A stretch of 64,000 bases of DNA from NCBI RefSeq assembly GCF_000685215.1, contig NZ_ARYJ01000010.1, forward strand, positions 46,209-110,208, read 5' to 3'. Of this stretch, positions 1-7,833 are shown one piece after another. The notes under the pieces were generated by a model. The model had not been told where the DNA came from. It did no database searches and was given only the letters and a program-made list of their open reading frames with translations. Position 1 is the stretch's first letter. The number at the start of each line of letters is the position of its first letter. Both the position numbers and the translations under genes were made by a program. Source of the stretch: Hyphomonas jannaschiana VP2. GTDB lineage: Bacteria; Pseudomonadota; Alphaproteobacteria; Caulobacterales; Hyphomonadaceae.

Positions 1-1
1 C

Positions 2-340
2 GAAACGCGCTTCCCGGACCCGATGGCCAACCCCTACCTGGCCTTCGCTGCCCTGCTCATGGCTGGCCTCGACGGCATCGAAAACAAGATCCATCCGGGC
101 GACGCCATGGATAAGGACCTGTACGACCTGCCGCCGGAAGAAGCGAAAGCCATTCCGCAGGTCTGCGGCTCGCTGCGTGAGGCCCTGGCGGCTCTCGATG
201 CCGACCGTGACTTCCTCAAGAAAGGCGGCGTCTTCGATGACGACCAGATCGATGGCTACATCGACCTGAAGATGGAAGAAAACATGAAGTATGAACTCCA
301 CCCCCACCCGGTCGAGTTCGACATGTACTACAAATACTGA
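2..340 (+). CDS. glnA: Glutamine synthetase type I, C-terminal fragment (5' end outside window)
   Basis: Only the last ~112 residues are present; the frame is open from base 2. The protein condenses glutamate and ammonia to glutamine with ATP in the cytoplasm as a dodecamer. The fragment contains the motif DLYDLPPEE, whose tyrosine is the adenylylation site of class I-beta enzymes, so activity is expected to be controlled by GlnE. It ends in the family-typical HPVEFDMYY segment. It runs convergently toward clpX, and two hairpins follow the stop codon. The upstream partner (often glnB) would be outside the window. Confidence 0.95.
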   Translation, partial: ETRFPDPMANPYLAFAALLMAGLDGIENKIHPGDAMDKDLYDLPPEEAKAIPQVCGSLREALAALDADRDFLKKGGVFDDDQIDGYIDLKMEENMKYELHPHPVEFDMYYKY

Positions 341-383
341 TCGCACTGTCCGATCGGATCACCCGACACAACGGGGGAAGGCG

Positions 384-412
384 GGGCCGGCATCGAAAGA
401 TGCCGGCCCTTA
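384..412 (+). terminator. Hairpin terminator after glnA
   Basis: A perfect 11-bp stem (384-394 with 399-409) closed by a GAAA tetraloop starts 44 bases after the glnA stop and is followed by TTA. The T-tract is short, so termination efficiency is uncertain. Confidence 0.6.
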
Positions 413-471
413 CCGTTCCAGCCCCTCCATGAGGTAACAGGTCAGGTGACGACACGTGATCTGCGTAAACA

Positions 472-500
472 AAAACCCCGGCGCAAAGGCCGGGGCTTTT
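472..500. terminator. Bidirectional rho-independent terminator between glnA and clpX
   Basis: The stem CCCCGGC (476-482) pairs with GCCGGGG (489-495) around a 6-base loop. It is flanked by an A-run on the left and a T-run on the right, so it can end both glnA (+) and clpX (-) transcripts. Confidence 0.8.
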
Positions 501-529
501 CATATCTGTCCTTGGTGAAGACCTGAAGA

Positions 530-1792
530 TCAGCCGGCTTCCGGTTGGCTCTTCTTGGCGTGGACGTAGAGTGGCTCGGCATTGCCGTCGACGACTTCGC
601 CGCTGATCACCACTTCCTCGACACCGCGCAGGTTCGGCAATTCGAACATCGTGTCGAGCAGGATGCCTTCCATGATGGACCGCAAGCCCCGTGCACCCGT
701 CTTCCGCGTGATGGCGCGACGCGCGACAGCTGTCAGCGCATCCGGCGTGAAGGTGAGCTGCACATTCTCCATGTCGAAGAGACGCTGATACTGCTTCAGC
801 AGCGCGTTCTTCGGCTCAGTGAGAATCTGGATCAGCGCCTTCTCGTCGAGGTCTTCCAGGGTCGCGATCACCGGCAGACGGCCGATGAATTCCGGGATCA
901 GGCCAAAGCGCTGGAGATCTTCCGGCTCCACGTCACGAAGTACTTCGCCAACACCACGGGCTTCTGCGTCCTTCACGGTTGCACCAAAGCCGATTGAGGC
1001 TGCTTCACCACGCGCGGAAATGATCTTGTCGAGGCCAGCAAATGCACCGCCACAGATGAACAGGATGTTCGTTGTGTCGACCTGCAGGAATTCCTGCTGT
1101 GGATGCTTTCGGCCACCTTGCGGCGGAACCGCCGCCACAGTGCCTTCCATGATCTTCAGAAGCGCCTGCTGGACTCCCTCGCCCGACACGTCACGCGTGA
1201 TGGACGGATTGTCGGACTTGCGGGAAATCTTGTCGATCTCGTCGATATAGACGATGCCGCGCTGGGCCCGCTCGACATTGTAGTCGGCCGATTGCAGCAG
1301 CTTCAGAACGATGTTCTCGACGTCTTCACCCACATAGCCCGCCTCAGTCAGCGTCGTTGCGTCGGCCATTGTGAACGGCACATCCAGGATACGCGCCAGC
1401 GTCTGCGCCAGCAGCGTCTTGCCGCACCCCGTCGGACCGACCAGCAGGATGTTGGACTTCGACAGCTCAACACCGTCTGTCTTTCCGGCGTGGGAGAGGC
1501 GTTTGTAGTGGTTGTGAACCGCAACAGACAGGATCCGCTTGGCGTAGGTCTGGCCGATAACATAATCGTCCAGCACATCGCAGATCTCCTGCGGTGTCGG
1601 AACACCTTCACGGGAGCGAACCAGCGAGGTTTTGTTTTCCTCGCGGATGATGTCCATGCAGAGTTCAACGCATTCATCGCAGATGAATACGGTCGGACCA
1701 GCAATGAGCTTCTTAACCTCATGCTGGCTTTTGCCGCAGAACGAGCAGTAAAGCGTGTTCTTGGAGTCGCCTGAGCCGGTTTGTTTGGTCAT
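530..1792 (-). CDS. clpX: ATP-dependent Clp protease ATP-binding subunit ClpX
   Basis: A 420-residue AAA+ unfoldase that feeds tagged substrates into ClpP in the cytoplasm. The N-terminal zinc-binding domain has CxxC pairs at C16/C19 and C38/C41. Walker A is GPTGCGKT at 119-126, Walker B reads YIDEID near residue 185, and the IGF loop that docks on ClpP is present (SIGFG). The start ATG is preceded by GAGGA. It lies downstream of clpP in the same direction with ~125 bases between. In alphaproteobacteria ClpXP drives cell-cycle proteolysis (for example CtrA in Caulobacter). No lon gene follows; glnA converges instead. Confidence 0.97.
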   Translation of the reverse strand: MTKQTGSGDSKNTLYCSFCGKSQHEVKKLIAGPTVFICDECVELCMDIIREENKTSLVRSREGVPTPQEICDVLDDYVIGQTYAKRILSVAVHNHYKRLSHAGKTDGVELSKSNILLVGPTGCGKTLLAQTLARILDVPFTMADATTLTEAGYVGEDVENIVLKLLQSADYNVERAQRGIVYIDEIDKISRKSDNPSITRDVSGEGVQQALLKIMEGTVAAVPPQGGRKHPQQEFLQVDTTNILFICGGAFAGLDKIISARGEAASIGFGATVKDAEARGVGEVLRDVEPEDLQRFGLIPEFIGRLPVIATLEDLDEKALIQILTEPKNALLKQYQRLFDMENVQLTFTPDALTAVARRAITRKTGARGLRSIMEGILLDTMFELPNLRGVEEVVISGEVVDGNAEPLYVHAKKSQPEAG

Positions 1793-1871
1793 GCTGTCCT
1801 CAATGCCGTTTAAGGCTTAACGTGGTTTTAAGCGCCCGGACCCAGTTCCTTAACAGAACAATATGGGCATT

Positions 1872-1895
1872 GGCCTGCACTGCAAGTGGCAGGCC
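1872..1895 (-). other. Intercistronic hairpin between clpP and clpX
   Basis: Arms GGCCTGC (1872-1878) and GCAGGCC (1889-1895) can be extended inward by AC/GT pairs with one bulge. In the clpP transcript the hairpin lies just after the stop codon. It lacks a good U-tract, so it is more likely an RNA-stability or attenuation element than a full terminator. Confidence 0.4.
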
Positions 1896-1917
1896 GCAAT
1901 ACGCGAAATGGCGCGAA

Positions 1918-2541
1918 CTATTTCTCATCCTCTGCAGCCCGGCGTTCGAACACCTTGTCGACGATGCCGAATTCCTGGGCTTCCTCAGCCGTGAGGAAGG
2001 TATCCCGGTCCAGTTTACGCTCGATCACGTCGTATTCCTGGCCGGTATGCTTAACGTAAATCTGGTTCAGGCGCCGCTTAAGATCAATGATTTCCTCGGC
2101 GTGGCGCTCAATATCGGTTGCGACACCGGAATAGCCGCCGGACGGCTGGTGCAGCATCACGCGGGCGTTCGGAAGCGCAAAACGGGCGCCTGGTTCACCT
2201 GCAGCAAGCAGCAGCGAGCCCATCGAGGCCGCCTGTCCGATGCAAACCGTGGACACAGGGCAGCGGATGAACTGCATCGTGTCATAAATCGCCAGACCGG
2301 ACGAAACATAACCGCCGGGGCTGTTGATATACATGGCGATTTCTTTTTTCGGATTTTCCGATTCGAGAAACAGAAGCTGCGACGTGATCAGCGCGGCCAT
2401 GCCATCATCGATGCCACCGGTCACAAAGATGATCCGCTCCTTGAGGAGGCGCGAGAAGATGTCGAAGGCCCGTTCGCCACGGCTGGTCTGCTCCACCACC
2501 ATGGGGACCAGGTTGAGGGCAGTTTGATACGGATTTGACAT
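1918..2541 (-). CDS. clpP: ATP-dependent Clp protease proteolytic subunit ClpP
   Basis: A 207-residue serine peptidase that forms the tetradecameric chamber used with ClpX and ClpA. The catalytic triad is visible: Ser106 in GQAASMG, His131 in MLHQPSGG and Asp180 in LDRDTF. Length and N-terminus ([19 protein letters not shown]) are typical of alphaproteobacterial ClpP. It is first in the clpP-clpX pair. Its upstream region contains an A-rich stretch and the perfect dyad TGCCAG-AA-CTGGCA. Confidence 0.97.
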   Translation of the reverse strand: MSNPYQTALNLVPMVVEQTSRGERAFDIFSRLLKERIIFVTGGIDDGMAALITSQLLFLESENPKKEIAMYINSPGGYVSSGLAIYDTMQFIRCPVSTVCIGQAASMGSLLLAAGEPGARFALPNARVMLHQPSGGYSGVATDIERHAEEIIDLKRRLNQIYVKHTGQEYDVIERKLDRDTFLTAEEAQEFGIVDKVFERRAAEDEK

Positions 2542-2580
2542 AAGTCGGGCCTCGGGCGTCGAAAAAAGGAATCTCTACTT

Positions 2581-2594
2581 TGCCAGAACTGGCA
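2581..2594. promoter_or_regulatory. 14-bp dyad upstream of clpP
   Basis: TGCCAG (2581-2586) and CTGGCA (2589-2594) form a perfect inverted repeat separated by AA, 40-53 bases upstream of the clpP start. The position suits an operator or leader hairpin. It does not match the CIRCE consensus, and no convincing RpoH promoter was found. Confidence 0.35.
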
Positions 2595-2654
2595 GAATGG
2601 CTGATATTTGTCCACGCAGGCAGTGCTGCAAGAGGTGATGCGCTGTGGAAAGCG

Positions 2655-3716
2655 TTAGCGAAACGGCCATTCCGGCGCCCGGCTGGGCAATTCGCCTTCG
2701 GGATCCATCATAAAGGCCAGATAGTCGTCATGCACGGTTTGTGCCTGAAGGTCCCGCAGCAGCATGTGATAGCCCTGCTCGTAATAGACCGTCCGGACAT
2801 AAGGCGGCAGCACTTTGGCCGTCCGCTCCACCCCCCTTACCGGGACGACATAGTCGTTTGCCCCGTACGACATCAGCGTAGGCAGGCCCTTCGGCAGGTT
2901 CGGCGCACGCTCATGCGCCCGCTCCATCAGCGACACAAGTCCGTAGACCTGATCGATCCGATTGGTCGGCATCATCAACGGATCCGCCCAGGTCCGCTGT
3001 AGCATCTCGACATTGTCCGAAGGCTCGATCCGGACGAACCGCCGGGGCGGCTGCACGACCCAGCCGGGGCGGACGTGGGCCGACAGCCAGAGACTTGTCC
3101 GATAAGTCAGGTTCATCGCCCCCCATCCCCGCAGGCCCGGCCCGGATGCGATGAACTGGTCGGCGAGCGGCGGATGTTCAGACCCGAAAGCCGAAATTGC
3201 GACGGCGGCGCCCATGGAAATACCAACCACTGTGATCTGCGCATCGGGGTGGCGCTGCCGGGCGATGTCCACCGCTGTTCGGAGATCCTCCCGCATCAGG
3301 TCCTCTTCGGGCCAGATTCCCCTGCCAGGCGAACGGCCAAAGCCCCGCTGGTCATAGGCATAGACGGTGACGCCCTGTGAGGCCCAGTAAGGCGCCGCCA
3401 TGTGGAATGCATTTGCATAATCGTTCATGCCATGCAGGCCGACGACGACGTGCCCTGCTGCCGGCCCATCTTCCTGCCCCTCCCAACAGGTCAGGCCGAG
3501 CCTGGCCCCGTCATAAGAGACGAAAGTATTCTGATCCGGAAGGAATTCCGGCGTCACGGATTGCGTCATAGGAAACGGTTCCTGAGTTGAAGGCGTTGCG
3601 CACGCGCTGATTGCCAGCATTGCAAGCAAAGTCAGCCGGCGGACAATGCGGAGCGAACCGCGCGCCGCAGCTCGGGCAGAACGTCTGCCTCGAACCATGG
3701 GTTGCGTTTCAGCCAT
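2655..3716 (-). CDS. Alpha/beta hydrolase (lysophospholipase/monoacylglycerol lipase-like), probable lipoprotein
   Basis: A 353-residue alpha/beta-hydrolase-fold protein. The sequence shows the oxyanion-hole LHGMNDY, the nucleophile elbow GISMG, the acid region SYGANDYVVP and the catalytic histidine in YEQGYHML, the order seen in monoacylglycerol lipases. The N-terminus is Arg-rich, then hydrophobic (LTLLAMLAISAC), resembling a lipoprotein signal with Cys39 as the lipidation site, so an envelope location is likely. The ATG at 3716 is backed by GGAGGA 7 bases upstream, although it overlaps the UDG-family gene by 85 bases. The native lipid substrate is unknown. Confidence 0.8.
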   Translation of the reverse strand: MAETQPMVRGRRSARAAARGSLRIVRRLTLLAMLAISACATPSTQEPFPMTQSVTPEFLPDQNTFVSYDGARLGLTCWEGQEDGPAAGHVVVGLHGMNDYANAFHMAAPYWASQGVTVYAYDQRGFGRSPGRGIWPEEDLMREDLRTAVDIARQRHPDAQITVVGISMGAAVAISAFGSEHPPLADQFIASGPGLRGWGAMNLTYRTSLWLSAHVRPGWVVQPPRRFVRIEPSDNVEMLQRTWADPLMMPTNRIDQVYGLVSLMERAHERAPNLPKGLPTLMSYGANDYVVPVRGVERTAKVLPPYVRTVYYEQGYHMLLRDLQAQTVHDDYLAFMMDPEGELPSRAPEWPFR

Positions 3717-4228
3717 GCCGTGTTCCTCCAGCTTGGGTGCGGCAGTGTGAACATGTGATCACGCGCATGGCTTTTCCAGTTCGCGACCGTCGCCGTCAGT
3801 GTTTTTTCAGCCTTTCGCCCAAGATGCCATCGCTGCGCATATCCTCCGACCAGCAGGATCAGCTCCAATTGGGGCAATTGCGCCAACACGCGATTACGCC
3901 AGACCTCAGCGCACCGTTTCATCGGCGGCAGGTCGCCGCCTTTTGCATCATAGCCGGGGAAACAGAACCCCATTGGCAGAATGGCGATTTTCGAGGCGTC
4001 GTAGAATTCATCACGTGACACGCCCATCCAGTCCCGCAGTCGGTCGCCTGATGGATCATTGAAAGGCGTGCCGGTTGTATCGGCCAGATTGCCCGGCGCC
4101 TGCCCTGCAACAAGAACTGTTGCGGTATCTGATAACTGGAAAACAGGATTGGGGGCACGCTCCATGTCCGTCTCGCACAGACGGCACTGGCGCATCTCCT
4201 TTATCAGGGACTGGAGATCATCGCTCAT
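3632..4228 (-). CDS. Uracil-DNA glycosylase family protein, possible Fe-S type
   Basis: A 198-residue member of the uracil-DNA glycosylase superfamily (COG1573-like). Motif 1 reads GQAPGNLADTTGTPFNDPSG and motif 3 reads HPSWRN. Cysteines C15, C18, C89 and C106 have the spacing C-x2-C-x70-C-x16-C, which resembles the 4Fe-4S ligand pattern of family 4/5 enzymes. The expected role is excision of uracil or related bases from DNA in the cytoplasm. Its 3' end overlaps the following hydrolase gene. Substrate preference cannot be read from sequence. Confidence 0.8.
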   Translation of the reverse strand: MSDDLQSLIKEMRQCRLCETDMERAPNPVFQLSDTATVLVAGQAPGNLADTTGTPFNDPSGDRLRDWMGVSRDEFYDASKIAILPMGFCFPGYDAKGGDLPPMKRCAEVWRNRVLAQLPQLELILLVGGYAQRWHLGRKAEKTLTATVANWKSHARDHMFTLPHPSWRNTAWLKRNPWFEADVLPELRRAVRSALSAG

Positions 4229-4275
4229 GATGCCATATTTGAGGGTGAATGCGGCCGCGAAAAGGAGAATTCAGC

Positions 4276-5172
4276 ATGAACGGGCACATCTCGCGGAAAA
4301 TTGAGCCGAGAGCGCGTGACTTGGGCGGCGGCTTCCGCGTGCGCCGGGTCCTGCCGTTTCATGCCCAGCGGATGGTCGGCCCCTTCGTCTTCTTCGATCA
4401 TTTCGGTCCGGTGGACTATGCGCCGGGCGAAGGATTCGACGTCCGGCCACATCCGCATATCGGCCTATCGACGGTGACCTATCTTTTTGAAGGTGCGATT
4501 GAGCACCGGGATTCCCTTGGCACCGATATTGTCATCCGCCCGGGGGCCGTGAACTGGATGACGGCGGGGCATGGCATCGTCCATTCCGAGCGAACGCCGG
4601 CACCGGAACGCAAAGCCGGCCAGAAAATGCATGGCCTGCAGACCTGGGTCGCCTTGCCGAAGACGCATGAAGGTATTCCACCGGCTTTTGACCATCACCC
4701 CGCCGATACCCTGCCCGAATTCGATCATCGAGGCGCACGAATGCGAGTCCTCGCAGGGGAAGCTTTCGGCCAGGCATCGCCGGTCAGCTTTCCCTGGCCA
4801 ATCCTCTATGTCGCCTTCGAGGCGGACGATGGCGCAAGCCTGATCCTGCCGCACACGCTGGCCGAAGAGCGGGCGATCTATCTCGTCAGCGGAAAGGCTG
4901 AAATCGAAGGGGAGATCTTTGACGAAGGCCAGATGCTGGTGCTGACTTCAGGCGCAGATGTCGCTGTCCGGTTTGAGCCGGGGACGAAGGGCGTGATTTG
5001 TGGCGGAGCAGCGATGGATGGCCCGCGCAAGATCGAATGGAATTTTGTCGCCAGCGACCAATCCCTGATCGACCAGGCAAAAAAAGACTGGGAACACTCC
5101 GCCGGGTCAGGTGGATCTGACCGGTTTCCGACGGTTCCCGGTGATACGAAGGAATGGATTCCCCTTCCCTGA
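4276..5172 (+). CDS. Pirin family protein
   Basis: A bicupin pirin of 298 residues. The N-terminal cupin carries the metal-site signature HPHIG followed by GHGIVHSE (His-x-His and His-x-Glu ligands). Bacterial pirins include quercetin 2,3-dioxygenase-active members and redox-sensing regulators, so the role is left open. The ATG at 4276 is chosen over the in-frame ATG at 4249 because AAGGAG (4262-4267) sits 8 bases before it. It is divergent from the UDG-family gene, with a 47-base gap that must hold both promoters. Confidence 0.88.
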   Translation: MNGHISRKIEPRARDLGGGFRVRRVLPFHAQRMVGPFVFFDHFGPVDYAPGEGFDVRPHPHIGLSTVTYLFEGAIEHRDSLGTDIVIRPGAVNWMTAGHGIVHSERTPAPERKAGQKMHGLQTWVALPKTHEGIPPAFDHHPADTLPEFDHRGARMRVLAGEAFGQASPVSFPWPILYVAFEADDGASLILPHTLAEERAIYLVSGKAEIEGEIFDEGQMLVLTSGADVAVRFEPGTKGVICGGAAMDGPRKIEWNFVASDQSLIDQAKKDWEHSAGSGGSDRFPTVPGDTKEWIPLP

Positions 5173-5240
5173 GGCACAAGCTTGCTCCTCGCCTGCCCCC
5201 GTGCAAAACCCCTCCTAACAGGATTGTTACGGAGAATCTC

Positions 5241-6989
5241 ATGAAGAAGCTGTTCCTGGCAGCCTCCCTGCTGGCGTTGACCGCCTGTGGAGAGAAAGCC
5301 GCCACGGTCGACACCGCCCCCGAAACAGAAACGAACGAAGCCGCAGCTACGCCGGAATTGCTGATGCCGCTTCCGGAAGGCACCGTCGCGGACATCACCG
5401 CCGACGACCTGGCGGTCCGCATCAAGACGCTCGCAGACGATACGTTTGAAGGCCGCGGCCCCGGTACACCCACAGGTGAAGCTGCTGCTGAGTGGATCGC
5501 TGCAGAGATGGACCGTATCGGCCTCGAACCGGGCGGCGACAACGGCAGCTATCTCCAGGAAGTGAAGATGGTGAACCAGACCATCGATCCCTCGAAATCC
5601 TATCTGAACTTCACTTCGGAAGACGGCACGGAAATCCCGACTACGCTGAAGGATGACGCCGTGATCTGGACCAAGCGCCAGAATGCGACCGAACTCTCCT
5701 TCGATCCGAGCGACGTCGTTTTTGTCGGCTACGGCGCGGTTGCTCCGGAGTATGACTGGAACGATTACGATGGTCAGGACTTCACCGGCAAAACGGTGAT
5801 TATCCTTGTGAACGACCCGGGATTTGCCACGCAGGATCCGGACCTCTTCAAAGGCAAGGCCATGACCTATTATGGCCGCTGGACCTACAAGTATGAGGAA
5901 GCCGCCCGCCAGCACGCTGCAGCGGCCATCGTTGTCCATGAGACCGCGCCGGCCGCCTATGGCTGGGACGTGGTGGCAAACTCCTGGTCGGGTGCTCAGT
6001 CTGATCTCGTCCGCGCCAATGGCGGCGAAGACCGCACCACAATGGAAGCCTGGATCACCCGCGACAAGGCAGAAGAACTCTTCAAGGCCGCAGGTCTTGA
6101 TTATGAGACGCTGAAAAACGCTGCCAAGGAGCGCGGCTTCAAGCCAGTTCCGCTCACCGGCCTAAAAGCTGAAGGCGCGATCACCCAGAAAATCGAACCG
6201 CTGACCAGCCACAACGTGATCGGCGTTCTCCCCGGGCAGACAACACCGGATGAGTATGTTCTTTACACGGCTCACTGGGACCACCTCGGCAAGAAGTCCG
6301 GCGAGAAAACCGGCGCGCCGGGCGAAGACTTTTACCAGGATCAGATCTTCAACGGCGCTGTGGACAATGCAACGGGCGCTGCAGCACTTCTGGAAATCGC
6401 AGAAGCCATGGCTGCTCAGCCGCTCGACCGTTCCGTCATGTTCCTGTCTGTGACGCTGGAAGAGTCCGGGCTGCTCGGCTCTGAATACTTCGCCCAGCAC
6501 CCGACGGTGCCGCTGAACAAGATCGTGGCCGGTATCAACATGGACGGCTCCCTGCCTGTCGGGCGTACGCATGATATGGTCGTCGTCGGTTATGGCGCGT
6601 CCGAACTTGAAGACATGCTGATCGATTACCTCGAAACGCAGAACCGCGTCGTGAAGCCGGATCCGAAACCGGAAGCTGGCTCGTTCTATCGCTCGGACCA
6701 TATCTCGCTGGCAAAGCGCGGCGTGCCGATGCTTTATGCGGATGGCGGGGAAGACAAGCTGGACGGCGGCATCGCAGCCGGCAAAGCCATCGCCCAGGCC
6801 TACAACGAACAGCGCTACCACAAGCCCATGGACGAATATTCGGACGACTGGGATCTCTCGGGCAATGAAGAAGACGTGACCGCACTCTTCGAAGTCGGAA
6901 AGGCGATTGCGCAGTCCGACAAATGGCCGACCTGGTATGAAGGCAACGAATTCGAAGCGGCTCGCAAGGCCAGCCTCGGAGAAGAATAA
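5241..6989 (+). CDS. M28 family zinc metallopeptidase, lipoprotein
   Basis: A 582-residue secreted aminopeptidase-like protein. The N-terminus MKKLFLAASLLALTAC is a classic lipoprotein signal with the lipidated cysteine at 16. The five M28 zinc ligands and the catalytic acid are visible: H345 (HWDH), D375 (DNATG), E407/E408, D435 (NMDG) and H487 (SDH). A protease-associated-type insert probably precedes the catalytic domain. It likely trims peptides in the periplasm or at the outer membrane. The ATG at 5241 is preceded by ACGGAG. A strong terminator follows. Confidence 0.9.
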   Translation: MKKLFLAASLLALTACGEKAATVDTAPETETNEAAATPELLMPLPEGTVADITADDLAVRIKTLADDTFEGRGPGTPTGEAAAEWIAAEMDRIGLEPGGDNGSYLQEVKMVNQTIDPSKSYLNFTSEDGTEIPTTLKDDAVIWTKRQNATELSFDPSDVVFVGYGAVAPEYDWNDYDGQDFTGKTVIILVNDPGFATQDPDLFKGKAMTYYGRWTYKYEEAARQHAAAAIVVHETAPAAYGWDVVANSWSGAQSDLVRANGGEDRTTMEAWITRDKAEELFKAAGLDYETLKNAAKERGFKPVPLTGLKAEGAITQKIEPLTSHNVIGVLPGQTTPDEYVLYTAHWDHLGKKSGEKTGAPGEDFYQDQIFNGAVDNATGAAALLEIAEAMAAQPLDRSVMFLSVTLEESGLLGSEYFAQHPTVPLNKIVAGINMDGSLPVGRTHDMVVVGYGASELEDMLIDYLETQNRVVKPDPKPEAGSFYRSDHISLAKRGVPMLYADGGEDKLDGGIAAGKAIAQAYNEQRYHKPMDEYSDDWDLSGNEEDVTALFEVGKAIAQSDKWPTWYEGNEFEAARKASLGEE

Positions 6990-6995
6990 TCCTCT

Positions 6996-7031
6996 GCCAC
7001 CCGCCGGAAACTTCCGGCGGGTGGCATCTTT
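6996..7031 (+). terminator. Rho-independent terminator after the M28 peptidase
   Basis: A 13-14 bp perfect stem (6996-7009 with 7012-7025) with a minimal loop is followed by ATCTTTT. It ends the peptidase transcript just before rlmJ. Confidence 0.85.
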
Positions 7032-7050
7032 TACAACGAGGCCTCTCGGC

Positions 7051-7833
7051 ATGCTCTCCTACCAGCACGGATTTCATGCGGGCAATCGTGCTGATGTCCT
7101 CAAGCATGCTGTCCTGCACGCGATCCTGAGTGCTGCAGCAAAAGAATGCCCGAACACGCTCTACGTCGAGACCCATTCCGGACGCGGACGGTATGACCTC
7201 GACGGCGCTCAGGCCACAAAGGGCGGGGAAGCGCAGGATGGCGTTCTCTCACTTCTAGAAGACGGCGCACCAAAGCCGCTACGCCCCTGGCTGGATCTGG
7301 TGAAGCAGCGAGGCAGAGGCGACTATCCGGGCTCGCCAGCCCTCGCGCAGCAGCTTCTGCCGTCATCATCCCGCATGATTTTCTTTGAAAAGCACCCCAC
7401 GGAACACAAGGAACTCGTCAAGGCCCTCGGAACTGACCCACGCCTTCAGGTGAAACATGCTGATGGATATTCAGGCGCCCTGAAACTTGCACCGCGCAGC
7501 AGTGAGCGGATGATCTGTTTCGTTGACCCGAGCTACGAAACCAGCCGCGATATTGATGCCCTCGCCCTGTGGACCCCGAAGGCGCTCAAGCGCTGGCCCA
7601 AAGGTACGCTGATCCTCTGGCTGCCACTTTTCAAAGACGGACGGGAAATCGAGTTCGGTGAATACCTCACTGAACTGGATGACTGTTTCGTGGCCGGCGC
7701 CCGCTGGCCAATGGACCCGCTGGATGAAGGCGCCCTCGAAGGGTCTGCAATCGTCGCCTACCGCGCACCTGCTGCTGCGCGTGAGGCATCCCTGAACATT
7801 GCCAGCGCCCTACAATCCTGGTGGGTGCGCTGA
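7051..7833 (+). CDS. rlmJ: 23S rRNA (adenine(2030)-N6)-methyltransferase RlmJ
   Basis: A 260-residue SAM-dependent methyltransferase (formerly YhiR/ComJ) that makes m6A2030 in 23S rRNA. The N-terminus MLSYQHGFHAGNRADVLKH is the family signature, and the catalytic motif appears as DPSYE. The start at 7051 removes an upstream extension that would run through the terminator hairpin. It has its own short leader after the M28 terminator and overlaps the next gene by 13 bases. Confidence 0.93.
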   Translation: MLSYQHGFHAGNRADVLKHAVLHAILSAAAKECPNTLYVETHSGRGRYDLDGAQATKGGEAQDGVLSLLEDGAPKPLRPWLDLVKQRGRGDYPGSPALAQQLLPSSSRMIFFEKHPTEHKELVKALGTDPRLQVKHADGYSGALKLAPRSSERMICFVDPSYETSRDIDALALWTPKALKRWPKGTLILWLPLFKDGREIEFGEYLTELDDCFVAGARWPMDPLDEGALEGSAIVAYRAPAAAREASLNIASALQSWWVR

